Part shown: positions 23,351 to 34,900 of the stretch, piece by piece
Layout: each line of letters starts with the position of its first letter
Position numbering within the stretch: position 1 is the stretch's first letter
Source: Craterostigma plantagineum
Taxonomy: Eukaryota > Streptophyta > Magnoliopsida > Lamiales > Linderniaceae
Direction of reading: 5' to 3'
DNA length: 64,000 bases
Assembly (NCBI GenBank): GCA_027422505.1
Contig: JAPQWV010000012.1
Coordinates: 24,629,501 to 24,693,500, forward strand
Position numbers and translations under genes: made by a program
Notes under the pieces: model-generated
The model's input: the letters and a program-made list of their open reading frames with translations, nothing else
The model's database searches: none
What the model was told of the DNA's origin: nothing

Positions 23351-24467
23351 CATGGTTCGCCGTCGCGGCGTTAACTCGGCCGTATCGCCCGCTACGTAAC
23401 GGGATCGCCGCCGGCCGCGCCAAAGATACGGGTTGGCGCGGTTATGGTCTTGCCGCGGCTAGATCTCGGACGTAGCGGTGAGATCTCGGCCGGGTCGGGA
23501 CGGAGCGGGCGATTATCGGTGTAACGTCCGAAATATCGGCGATTCGATCTCACTTTTTTTTCTTCTGCAACTTACCTCCATTGATGAACTGATAAGCTTA
23601 GAATAGAAGACAGGCGGCGGCGTTAGGTTAGATAAAGCCGATGGAGTGTTTTTCAATTTTAGACATTGGGCTGTTAACTAATATCATGGTTACAAAGGCC
23701 CAATTGTTAATCAAACAATTACAAATTACTGAAAATAAAAAAATTCTCAAGCATGTAAAATTTATTGATAACTTTTTAACTAAATCTAATGACATGAGTT
23801 AAATATACTAGCAGAAAATCTAAATATAATATGTATAATCTTGTGATATTGAAACAAATTAGAAGATATTTCACAAACATTATGTATTGTAATTGGTAAA
23901 ACACATATATAAATATATATTATTATTATTCAAACGTTATGTATTATAATTGGTAAAACACATATATAAATATATGTTATTATTATTTACATAATATGTA
24001 TAATCTTGTGATATTGAAACAAATTAGAAGATATTTCACAAACATTATGTATTGTAATTGGTAAAACACATATATCAATATATATTATTATTCAAACATT
24101 ATGTATTATAATTGGTAAAACACATATATAAATATATGTTATTATTATTTACATAATATGTATAATCTTGTGATATTGAAATAAATTAGAAGATATTTCA
24201 CGAACATTATGTATTGTAATTGGTAAAACACATATATAAATATATATTATTATTCAAACATTATGTATTATAATTGGTAAAACACATATATAAATATATA
24301 TTATTATTATTATTTAACATTATGTATACTGGTAAACACATATATAAATATATATTATTATTATCTTTGCAAAATTTGCGTATCGCCCGCGACCGATACG
24401 CGATAATGCAACGTATCTGAATTGCTCGTGTCCGCATCAGCGTCCGCGACCGCAACGGCGAACCATG
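23351..24467. mobile_element. Non-autonomous hAT-like element, copy 3 (mirror of copy 2)
   Basis: Exact mirror of 17,392-18,508. Its outer terminus serves as the right end of the whole composite; its inner flank is CGCATGG-ended captured exon sequence (23,298-23,350). Confidence 0.85.
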
Positions 24468-24475
24468 ATTATGAC

Positions 24476-24952
24476 ATCTTGTCTGAAATGGAAGTTCTGT
24501 ACCGATGCATAAAGGAGGCGTTGAGACTCCACCCTCCGTTGATTATGCTCTTGCGAAGCTCGCACAGCGATTTCAGTGTCAAGACAAGAGAAGGGATTGA
24601 GTATGATGTTCCAAAAGGGCACATTGTGGCAACATCGCCTGCTTTTGCTAACAGGCTTCCACACATATTCAAAGATCCCGACGCTTACAATCCCGACAGG
24701 TTTGCTTTGGGGAGGGAGGAGGACAAAGCAGCTGGGGCATTCTCTTACATATCCTTCGGTGGTGGGAGACATGGCTGTTTGGGCGAGCCGTTTGCTTATC
24801 TGCAGATAAAGGCTATATGGAGCCACTTGCTTAGAAACTTTGAGATGGAGCTTCTTTCACCGTTCCCCGAGATTGATTGGAATGCTATGGTTGTGGGAGT
24901 GAAGGGGGAAGTGATGGTACGATACAAGCGTAGGAAGCTTTCCGTCGACTAA
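24476..24952 (+). pseudogene. CYP51G1: Sterol 14-alpha-demethylase CYP51, 3' third
   Basis: This continues codon 335 of the interrupted gene: ILSEMEVLYRC, the K-helix ExxR (KEALRLHP), then the haem-binding loop FGGGRHGCLGE with the thiolate Cys at about residue 435 of the joined reading. It ends in TAA at 24,950-24,952. With the upstream part the protein would be 492 residues, the usual CYP51 length. No stop or frameshift is present on either side, so the gene was intact until very recently. The insertion separates the I-helix from the haem ligand. Confidence 0.93.
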
Positions 24953-25386
24953 ATTTGTGATTGTTTTTGTTTTGCTAGGTGGTTTCTTCATGTCTATGCG
25001 TTGTTGGGAAGTTCCTGGTACTTTTATTACTCTTGTTTGTTTGTCTTGTGGCAACTATCTTCTTGGTTTTCTTTGTTGTGATCATCTAAATGCAGTTTTC
25101 TTTTTTCTTACTTGATTTATTATTGTTTATTATCTGGATAAGAGAGATCTATTGACCCTTCACTTCAGGTTCAGAGAAACCACAGCCACACCACAAGGGA
25201 TGATAGTAAAGAAAAGGATATTCCAAGCCATAAATAACAATACAAAATCTTCAAAAACCATCATCACAACCATCACCACACAAACATTTTCAGTCACAAA
25301 CTGGGATTCATACAAGGGATTGAAATGAAACAAGAGACACAGCCGTGCCTCTCTTTATTATCAAAGCAACCGAACAAGTTCCATTC

Positions 25387-27523
25387 TTACAGGCTAACTA
25401 GTTTGAGAGAGTTTGCCTTCTCTTGAAGGCTATCCAGCAAGCTGTCGAAGCTCTTCTTGAAGGAGTCGACACCTTCCACCTCAAGCTGGGTGCCCACATA
25501 GCCCCAATCAATGCCAAGCTTCTCAAGAGCACTGTAAATGCCTTCGGCTTCTGAGACGTTAGAGTCTATCGTTCTTCCAACAGAGCCATGGTCTATGAAT
25601 GCTTCAAGTGCTTGATCAGGCATGGTGGAAACCTAGAGAAAAGATGTGTCACATTTTTATAAGAAATAAAATAAAAATCTGCTAGTTTTCCGAGCCACAA
25701 GTACTATAGGGACGATGATGATAATATATTACCGTCTCAGGTCCAATAAGAGGAGCCACATAGAGTGTGTCAGGATAAGCTGGATTCTTGACGCTAGTTG
25801 AGGCCCAGAGGAGTCTTTGCTTCTTGGCTCCTTTCTTCACAAGAGCTTCCCATCTTGGGCCTGAGAATTTCCGCTGGTACAGCTGAAAAGCCAGCGCTGC
25901 TTGAGCAACTGCAGCCTGAGAAATGTTGGGAAACAAAGGTAAAGAAGAGTGGAGGCTTAAGAGCTACTTTTTTATTCAGATTTTAAAAATATTTGATTGA
26001 AATCTACTTTTCCGCGAAGATCAAGGGCTTCAGGCGTTCCAATCTTCTCAAGCATCTTGTCAACAAGGGTATCCACCCGGCTAACAAAGAAAGATGCAAC
26101 GCTCGTGACTCGGGACAGATCATCGAGCCCAGATTTCTCGAGACCATCGAGGTATGCATCAATCACATCTTCATATCTAGCAAGAGAGAATATAAGCTGC
26201 ATAGAGCCAAATTAGTGCAACATATTAGTATTTGTATGAAGTTAGAATAGCTAACTTAATGGTTGCCACGGAATTATGCTTCTACTAGCTAAAGTAAAGA
26301 TATGCTGCAATATCTTACGAAAATGATTTTTAAAAATTGCATACTCACCGTGACATTCACACTTATTCCTTTTGCAATGACTTCCTTGATTGATGGGATG
26401 CATGGAGCAGTAGCGGGAATCTTAATATATACATTAGAGCGATCAACCCTCTGGTGAAGCCATTTTGCAGCTTCAATGGTGTTCTCGGTGTCATCAGCAA
26501 GTTTAGGTGAAACTTCGACGGAGACGTATCCGTCGCCTCCATCTGTTTGATCATAGATTGGCTCGAAGAGTTTGCATGCATCTTGAATATCCTTAATCAC
26601 AAGTTCCCAGTAAGCACTTTCAATGTCTTTTCCAGATTGGACAAGTTCCCTGAAGTTATTGTAGTAAAAGAATGAGCGAAACTAACAAGAAATAGGTTCA
26701 GGGTTAGGCAAAAAAGTAATTGCATTGAAAATATTTCATGGTTTCTCATTTTCGAGATTCATTGATAAACATACACACATATACGCGAGAACTAGTTGAA
26801 GTAGCTCTAGCAGAGGACACGATTATTGAGAAGAAGCATGTAAAGTCACTCCCTTACTTGAACTGATCATTGTATGCATTTGAGGTAGATATCCCCTTTT
26901 GGAAAATCTGCAATTGCACACAGTAGCGTAGCAGCACGTGTTAGATCATTGACAAGACATCACACAATCTCTGAGTTGGGATCATGCAATAATTTGCTTA
27001 CACCCATTTATAAGAAGGGGGAGTGAAATCTTACCGCAGGATTGCTGGTCACTCCTCGAACTCCACGTTCAATGAGCGGAATGAGATCTGTGACGGGACG
27101 ACACAGATTGTCGTACCATGGGCTTTGACCTTCTTTATCGTAAAGATCGTGAAGCGTCGTTCTCCCGCCACTGCTTCCATTACCATCGCCCTTGGAGCAC
27201 CTCACACTTGAGAAATCAAATGGGGCCCAATCAAACAGAGTAAAAATCGATTCTTTTTGTCGGGGAAAAGTGAGCGAAATAGGGCGGCGGCGCATGATTA
27301 ATTTGCTAAACCAAAAAAAATAAAAAAGAAAGAAAGATCCTTACAGCAAAGACACCCTTAAGGGCTGATTTGACCGTACACTCAGCTTGGAAGATGCAAA
27401 GGCAGCCTTTCTTCCAGGCAGATCCACACAGCGCAGGGGCTGGTGCGAAAATTTGACGTTGGTACCAAAATCAGAGGCGGGATTAGCAATAGTTGCACTG
27501 TAGAGCTTGGAAATGGAAGCCAT
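25387..27523 (-). CDS. TRA2: Transaldolase, plastid type
   Basis: Seven exons read cleanly with GT-AG introns: 27,345-27,523; 27,035-27,206; 26,858-26,907; 26,349-26,649; 26,008-26,196; 25,733-25,915; and 25,387-25,632. The predicted 439-residue length matches plant plastid transaldolases. The first 60 residues are Ser/Lys/Arg-rich and look like a chloroplast transit peptide. Core motifs are [27 protein letters not shown] and VYIKIPAT with the Schiff-base Lys. The enzyme moves a dihydroxyacetone unit between sedoheptulose 7-phosphate and glyceraldehyde 3-phosphate in the pentose phosphate pathway. The start at 27,523 was chosen because an upstream in-frame ATG lacks the conserved MASIS context. 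It is divergent from the VIM gene 400 bp away. Confidence 0.95.
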
Positions 27524-27922
27524 GGCAGCTTGGTTAGGTTTGCTTTGGTTGTTGGGAAGAGGCAATTAGGTGATGTGATGAATGAGATGATTATATATAG
27601 TAAGATGTCAATCAAAACGGCTGTCTTTTGCTGATCTATCTTAATCTGGCTTTAGGCGACTGGGTAGAGCCGGTGAAGGGTATTTCTGGTAATTTACTCG
27701 ACACTTGTTTGGTTGGTGTTGTTGGACTGGGCCGAAGAATTCTTCTTTCACTGAGTTTGGGCTTTTCCTAATAATTTGCAGGCCCTTCATTATATATCGT
27801 TTTCTGTTTTATATAATATATTTTCCCAAATAGACTTGAAGAAAACAGTCGAAAGGGATAATTTGAAACGTTAGCTCCGCGCCAAGAACCACTTTTGATT
27901 CACAGCTTTAGACTACTGACAA
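27524..27922. promoter_or_regulatory. Shared divergent promoter region of transaldolase and VIM genes
   Basis: 399 bp separate the two start codons. On the transaldolase side a TATATATA-type box lies at about 27,591-27,599 (minus strand), some 70 bases before its ATG. The VIM side shows AT-rich runs near 27,790-27,825 but no convincing TATA box. Confidence 0.5.
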
Positions 27923-30900
27923 ATGGCTGCGGCGAACTTAAGCGAGCTCCCCTGCGACGGCGATGGCGTCTGCCTGGTGTGTAAGATTAAAGCGGAGAAC
28001 GAGACCATCACTTGCAACACTTGTACGTCTACCTGGCACGTGGCGTGTTTGAAGGCTACACCCAAAACCCTAGCGGAGGTGGCGAGCTGGGTCTGCCCCG
28101 ACTGCTCCGGCGTCGGAGAAGAAATGGAAGCTTCGGCGAGCTTAGGGGGAGGGGAGTTGGTGCAGAAGATCCGGGCGATTGAGTCTGACGCGACGCTGAC
28201 GGAGCGTGAGAAGGCGAAGAAGCGTCAGGAGCTTTTGGGCGGTGGGAATGGGAACGCCGTCCCTGAGCTGAAGCGTAACAGTGGAAGTGGTGATTTAGAG
28301 ATTCTGGGTGACAAGTTCAACTGCTCCATTTGTATGCACCTGCTTGATAGGCCTGTTTCTGTACGATCTTTAACTCCCTTAATATGAGTAATAAATCAGA
28401 ATAAGTTCTTATCTATTCTTGATTCCACTGTTCTTTATTCGTTGAGCCTGATTTTCTTATATCTCGTGGATTGAATCAGTTTCTGTAATTTAAATTATTG
28501 TTTTATTCTATTGCTCTCTGGAGTGTGGAACAGTTAGCCCCCTGCTTCATTTGTTGATTCGTGTACGCGCAAATTAGGTTTATTCAGAGAGTTTTCCTTC
28601 TTTTGATGTTCTTTAGGTTCAAAGGTTCAACTTTTGATGGTATGTAGAACCAAATTAACGACATGCTTATGAAGTAAATTCCTCATGTGTATTTTAATTC
28701 GTGTAATTAGTGATGCATGGGTTTAGATAACTCTACGATACCTATGCACTTGTTTGGAATTCCTTCTTACCCAACGTTGCTTGTGGTTTTTTTCTACGGA
28801 AACTTGAGGTCGTAATTCTACTTCATTGTTAAGTTAACAATGTTCTTTTCTCATGTCAGACACCGTGCGGACATAACTTCTGCTTAAAATGCTTCCAAAA
28901 ATGGGTCAGACAACAGGGTAAGAAATCATGCGCCATGTGTCGAAAGCCAATACCACCAAAGATGGTCGAAGAGCCACGCATCAACTCTGCTATCGTTATT
29001 GCCATTAGAATGGCAAAAAATTCACTGCTGAACTTTCCAGTCAACGTCCCGAAGGTCCACAACTTCATTCACAACCAAGAACGTCCCGACACCGCATTTA
29101 CAACAGAACGTGCTAAGAAAGCTGGAATGGCTAATGCGTGTAGTGGAAAGATATTTGTCACAGTTCCTTTAGACCATTTTGGCCCCATTACAGCTGAGCA
29201 CGATCCAATAAGAAACCAGGGTGTTTTGGTTGGGGAGACTTGGAACGATAGGATGGAGTGTAGGCAATGGGGTGCTCATTTTCAGCACGTTGCTGGGATC
29301 ACTGGTCAATCTAATTATGGGGCTCAATCTGTCGCACTCTCTGGAGGTTATGAAGATGACGAAGACCATGGAGAATGGTTCCTTTACACCGGAAGGTCCG
29401 TTCTAGCCTCATTTGCGCAACTAACCACTATGGTGTATAATGCCTCTACTGATTGATCTTCATTTTGCATACTTGATTCTCTGGTTGCAGTGGCGGACGT
29501 GATCTTAGCGGAAATAAAAGAACAAACAAGTATCAATCATTTGACCAGACGTTTAGTAAGAGCAATGAAGCCTTGCGAGTCAGTTGTGAACATGGTTATC
29601 CTGTTCGGGTCGTGAGGTATGATATGCTGCTGTTGATTTTCTGAAGCTGTTGCAAAATGTGTCGTCTGCCTGAGTCATAGTAGTCCATGGCACAATTTGG
29701 TTCCATTGCAAGTTCCTAGCGCCGTTTCTTACAAATGGCACCGAGCTATTACCCATGAGCTGACCAAGAAATATCTTTGTTTTGATTCGGTCAATGAGGA
29801 TTTAACACTAAATACCTTCTGATATGCCTCTTAAAAGTTGGCCAAAAGAAATACTACCTTCCTTCTTCCTGACGAATATGCTCGCGCAGTCACGCTTAGT
29901 TTTCAATAGTGAAGCATACAGCTTTGGGCCTGCACTCTGTCTCTGTAGTAGCATTCTATTCTGTATATGTTTGCAAAAATATCTATCACACTTGCTTGCT
30001 TATACAAGCTTCCTATTAACGGGCAGATCTCACAAGGAAAAACGATCATCTTACGCGCCAGCAGAGGGCGTGCGGTATGATGGGGTTTACAGAATCGAAA
30101 GGTGTTGGCGCAAAGTTGGAATTCAAGTAAAACACTTACTACGGAAGAACCATAATAACTTTTATTATCCAAGATTTAGTCTTTCAGGGCATCATTCGTC
30201 GTTTGCAGGGATTTAAAGTATGTAGGTATCTATTCATTCGTTGTGACAATGAACCTGCGCCATGGACAAGGTTCGATGTTATGCTATCGCCAAAATAATT
30301 TCCTTTAGTTCTTGAACACTTGCCAATTTTTGACCAAACTGATGATCGTGCTAACTAGCAGCTCATTGCTTTTCTTACAGTGACTACCATGGTGATAGAC
30401 CAAGATCGTCACTACCTCAAGTCCGTGAACTGAAAAACGCCACCGATGTATTTGAAAGAAATGGGATCCCTGCTTGGGATTATGATGTAAGACATGATAA
30501 ATTAACTTATGCTTGATATAATAACTGTTTTGGTTGTAACTATTCATAAGTCAATGATATCTGGAGATAGCTGTAGCAGAGAATGCATGCTCTATCCTCT
30601 GTATATTCTTGTAAGGATGAAAACATGTTGGGTTTATCAAATCCAGGAAGAACAAGGATGCTGGATGTGGAAAAAACCTCCACCGCAAAGCCGTAAGGGG
30701 ATTACTTCGTGGAAACAGCCCCCACCAGAAAGTAACATCCAGCTCGTCGATCAGGACTTAAAAGACAAGGAAAATAAGAAAAGAAAACGGGAGATCGTAA
30801 AAGGTTTTGTAAAAGAAAGGCTTATGAAAGGTAACACTAAATTCTCCTCTTTTGAGGGCAACTCACTATTGTTGGAAGAAACCGGGAATGAATAGAGAAA

Positions 30901-31417
30901 CTAATGAAATAATATTACATTTTAATGTTGTTATGCAGAATTCAGTTGCCTAATGTGCCGTAAAGTGATGGTTGATCCGCTGAGTACGCCGTGCGCTCAT
31001 AACTTTTGCAAGGCGTGCTTGGAGGGTGCTTTCGCGGGTCAATCTTTGATCAAAGAGAGGACGTGCGGAGGGAGAAGGACATTGCGCCCTCAGAAGAATG
31101 TTATGAAGTGCCCGTCTTGCCAATGTGATATAACTGATTTCCTTGAAAGTCCTCAGGTAGGTTCTGAATTGTTTGTTGGAAGAAAGGAACCTTTTGATTG
31201 TTAAAATAAATAAAGATGTTATGTGCAAGCGCAGGTCAACACAGAGCTGCAAGATGTGATCCAATCGTTACAGTCCAAGATGGAAGAGGACGACGACAAC
31301 AACGATGAACAAGAAGAAGCTTCTCCTTCTGATGTTGCTGCTGCTGCTGAAGAAGAAAAGGAAGAAAACAAAGAGAATGGTGATGTTGCTGAAGATCAAG
31401 TGAATTCTCTCGTTTGA
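27923..31417 (+). CDS. VIM1: E3 ubiquitin ligase VIM/ORTHRUS (PHD-RING-SRA-RING), DNA methylation maintenance
   Basis: Nine exons join in frame: 27,923-28,360; 28,860-29,395; 29,491-29,616; 30,027-30,126; 30,209-30,270; 30,381-30,486; 30,647-30,830; 30,939-31,156; and 31,235-31,417. The predicted protein has 650 residues, close to known VIM proteins. Domains: PHD finger (about 16-60), first RING (CSICMHLLDRP…CGHNFCLKC, about 133-175), SRA domain (about 235-425, with QWGAHFQHVAG and GSGGRDLSGNKRT), a Lys/Pro-rich linker, and second RING (CLMCRKVMVDP, about 520-590). The C-terminus is acidic. VIM proteins bind hemimethylated CG sites through SRA and recruit the maintenance methyltransferase; that is family knowledge. 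I cannot separate VIM1, VIM2 and VIM3 orthologues. Confidence 0.95.
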
Positions 31418-31924
31418 CATTCCCTCAGAATTTCCATCAGTTTACCGTTAATTATGTGACTATTCTAGCCAACACATGGCGTGGAGTTTGTTTCTAACTA
31501 TCAACTGCTGTCTTCTGTTCGTCTAGCCAACCATGGAGATGGATCTTTCAGTTTCTCGTACTAGAATTTTATCTTAGACTACTTGAAGGCAACGTTTCAT
31601 AACCGTTGTTCGTAATAAATAACTCAATGTTGTGCGAACTGGAAAATAATGAGTCATAACCGTCGTTGGTGAAACATTAATCGAATCAAATAGAAAGAGA
31701 AGATAGGACAATTATCCAGCATCAGACTTAGTAATTTTAATTTTGCCTTTGTTTTAGTTTTTTCCTCTCCTTCCGTCTCTGCTCGTGCAAACCTGGTAAA
31801 AGCAAGTTACAAATTCAGGCGACCAAATAGAAGATTCAATGGAAAAGGAGAAGACAAGCACTAGTACGTTTTTTCATCTCTCGCCTCGTTCGCCTCTTGT
31901 CGTCTGCTTTCTTTTTCTTCTCAG

Positions 31925-34900
31925 CTATTTCTCGGAGGTCCAAGCGTGCCTAAGGTTGATTACAGCACGAATCAAATCACGTGTAATAAATGTTTTAGGC
32001 TTTGAGCAAATATCCATATAGCCTTTTACCTCCTCACTTGCGCCTTTTAATGCCTGAAGTGGTTCTACACAATCTTGGCCAATAACCACAAGTTTCCTCC
32101 TTTTGTTTTGTCCCGAGTCACTTCCATTGTTCACTTTCTGGTTGGCCAGTTCTTCGAATTGGTTTTGAAGAAGAGTTGAGACACCAGCCTGAGCAAAATC
32201 TTCATATTAGTTTTGATGTGTTTGGAATTTAATTAATGCCCAAAATTTTATCATGGAACATTAACAACCACAAAACTATGATAAACTAATATTATCATGG
32301 AAAGAACGTCATGCACAAGTTAGTAGGGTCAACATCTACTTACACCAGCCAAGTAGCGTTTCGAGAATGATTTGGGCTGCAGTGGTCTTGCTAGCAGTGA
32401 ATTAAGTTCCTGCATGTATGTTAGTAGCAGGTTAGAACGGAGTTCACTAAGAATTTGAGGCAACAAGTTGAATTTTGTGCCAACTGAGACCTGCTGCAAT
32501 TTCTCCAACTGATTTGATTTGACTTTATTTTGTTTGTGTCTCTTCACACGGTCTTCCTCACTATCATCATCGTCCAACACAAGTTCAATAGATTCGGCAT
32601 TTCTTTCCAACCACGTCCTCTCAGCTTTCTCCTGAAAATGATACGAAATATGTCTATAACTATTATAGATGAAATTAAAAAAGGATGTAAGGGGACATCA
32701 TAAAGTTGGGCTTGTCTCTCTTATTTGAAATCTCAATCACCTGTGTATCCTTGCGTAGAATTTTATCTATCTGACGTGCAAGGGATAATCGTTTCATGAT
32801 CTCTGGTATGTAAGAGATTTCGACAGGAAATCGTGGGAAACTATCCTGTAACAAACATGAGGTTGTTAATATGTGGCTTTAGAACCAAAAGCTGAAAATA
32901 TGATTGTTGCGACAAATGCAGATAGTTGTACATCGTGTTTCATGGGATTGACAAGCAATACAAGAGTAGTAACCTTTGAAAATGACTTGCACAAAGTTGC
33001 AAATTTCGACGCATCATTTGGTGATATTAGAGCAATGCTGCAACCATCGGTGGAGGCTCGAGCTGTTCTACCACATCTATGGACATAAACCTATAACAAT
33101 TTCATTGACCATTATTCAGAAAAACAAAATACAATATATATACACCCATATATCATAATCTTGGAGGAAAACAATTACTTCAGCAGAATGAGGAAGCTGG
33201 TAATGAACAACAGTTCGAACCCCAGGAATGTCAAGTCCTCTGGCAGCAGCATCTGTGGCAACAAGTGTGGTATGCTCACTCGCACGAAAACGGTCAATCG
33301 ACTGCAAGCAAACACAAGCCATCAGAAAAATCCAGGTGAATCATGAGAAAGAAAGAGCAAAGATGACATGATCCCCTAGTAAAAGGGCCTCAACAAGGCA
33401 AATCTCAGTGATATTTTGATTAACGTAATTATTTCAGAGATCATCATAACCATGATTAAGCTCCATGTTCATCCTGAGATAACATTGATTCTCCTGGAAA
33501 CTAGCTAGCATTTGAAAGCTGCAGAGAAAACTTTTTACCAAACAATAAATAGAATATAGATTCTGAGAAGGAAAAATGAAGCTCAAATTAATGGGCAAGA
33601 AGATGACACCAAAGGAAATAAAAGAAGAGAAAGGAAGAAGTTAAGGGAGAAAATGAACCTTTAGACGTGCTCGTTGCTGCATCTCAGAATGCAAGGTCAA
33701 CACGTTGACACTGAGGTTTCGCAACAAAGATGAAATATGGCGTAAAGCTGCTATTGAGGTGCAGAATACGATGGTGCGGCCTTGTCCGTGAACACTTAAA
33801 ATATAATACAAATATGCATCTTTGTCATTTTCCCTGCAACTGTAACCAACATGAAACATGAGATGAGATTCTTATTCCTAAGAACGAGCAGCTGCATTTG
33901 ACTTCATAATATCACGTGTCATAAGAAGGGAAGTGGGCATTGCAGAGGTGAAGCGTCATGTAAACAAACTGACAGAAGTTACTACTACTCAAACTTGAAT
34001 AAGGATATCACATTAACTTACTCAATAACTGATTCCACAAGTTTGTGTGCCAGAATTGAGGCACTAGTAAGATCTACGATGGCTGTGTTAGGCCTCATTC
34101 CTGCTCTCTCTGAAAGGTTCTCAATGGAACTGAGGTCACTTTTTCTTGCATTAAGAGATCCACGCTTTAATTTCATCCGGAAATCAGCTGACAGAGCAAG
34201 AGTTGCAGAAAACACAAAAGTTTGTCTTTTCTTCCTTTGCACTTTCGAAACTGTCACACAGTTCTGCAAATTTTGCAGTTGACCCTCAGAAGACTGCTGA
34301 TTCATAGGAAGCATATCAATTATAGACTGTAACTCGCGAAAATGACCAGCTTCAATCATGCGATCAGCCTCATCTAGTACAAAGAATGAGAGGGAGTGCA
34401 GCTGCAATTGATGAAATGCAAGAGAATTTTAAAGTAGTTCCCTGGTAAAATAATAATGAGAGGAGAAGCATCATAAAATGGAAATGATTATGTACATCTT
34501 TGACTTAGTATGTATATCGACTAGAAAGTTCCAAAACTTAACCAATATCACCTCAAGCCACCAAAACCCCCTGTGTACAGTTCAATTAAATTCCAGCGTT
34601 CCACAGCAAATAACTCAACTGAGACAGACAGATTCTAGAAAAGGGCCAACTTGCTTAAGTGTCTCAGACAGAGCCTAATTACCTTATCATTGCAACCCAT
34701 GAAAGGGGACGGGGAGACAAGGTAAACACCAGAAATTAAAATACCACCTACAAAAAAATTCTGATTACCTCTACAAGGTGAATCTCTCCACCTGACATAA
34801 GTTCCCACAGCCTCCCCGGGGTCCCAACGACAATTTCAGGCCGTGCTTTCAAAAGTCTTTCCTGCTTTTCTGTAGACATACCACCAACAATAGGCACCAC

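Larger units (their letters stand above)
15959..24467. mobile_element. 8.5-kb composite, largely palindromic insertion in CYP51 exon 2
   Basis: The insertion begins CATGGTTCGCC and ends GGCGAACCATG. It is flanked by identical 8-bp duplications ATTATGAC (15,951-15,958 and 24,468-24,475), so it entered as a unit bounded by transposon ends. An 8-bp duplication points to hAT-type transposition. Order inside: copy 1 of a 1.1-kb element (15,959-17,061); captured host exon (17,062-17,391); copy 2 inverted (17,392-18,508); 53 bp more of the host exon; a third terminus at 18,562; an ALA2-like fragment (minus); a 24-bp spacer; then a mirror image of everything from 20,917 back to 17,392. Position x pairs with 41,859-x. 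No transposase gene is present. Confidence 0.9.
20942..24467. repeat. Right arm of 7-kb inverted repeat
   Basis: Mirror of 17,392-20,917 across the 24-bp spacer 20,918-20,941. Its outer end is the transposon terminus that abuts CYP51, so the end of the palindrome and the end of the insertion coincide. Confidence 0.95.

Noticed and set aside
15959..24467. Mutator-like (MULE) origin of the CATGG elements
   Set aside because: GATTATGAC could be read as a 9-bp duplication, but the perfect termini CATGG/CCATG leave 8 bp, and copy 2 independently shows 8 bp. I therefore favour hAT.
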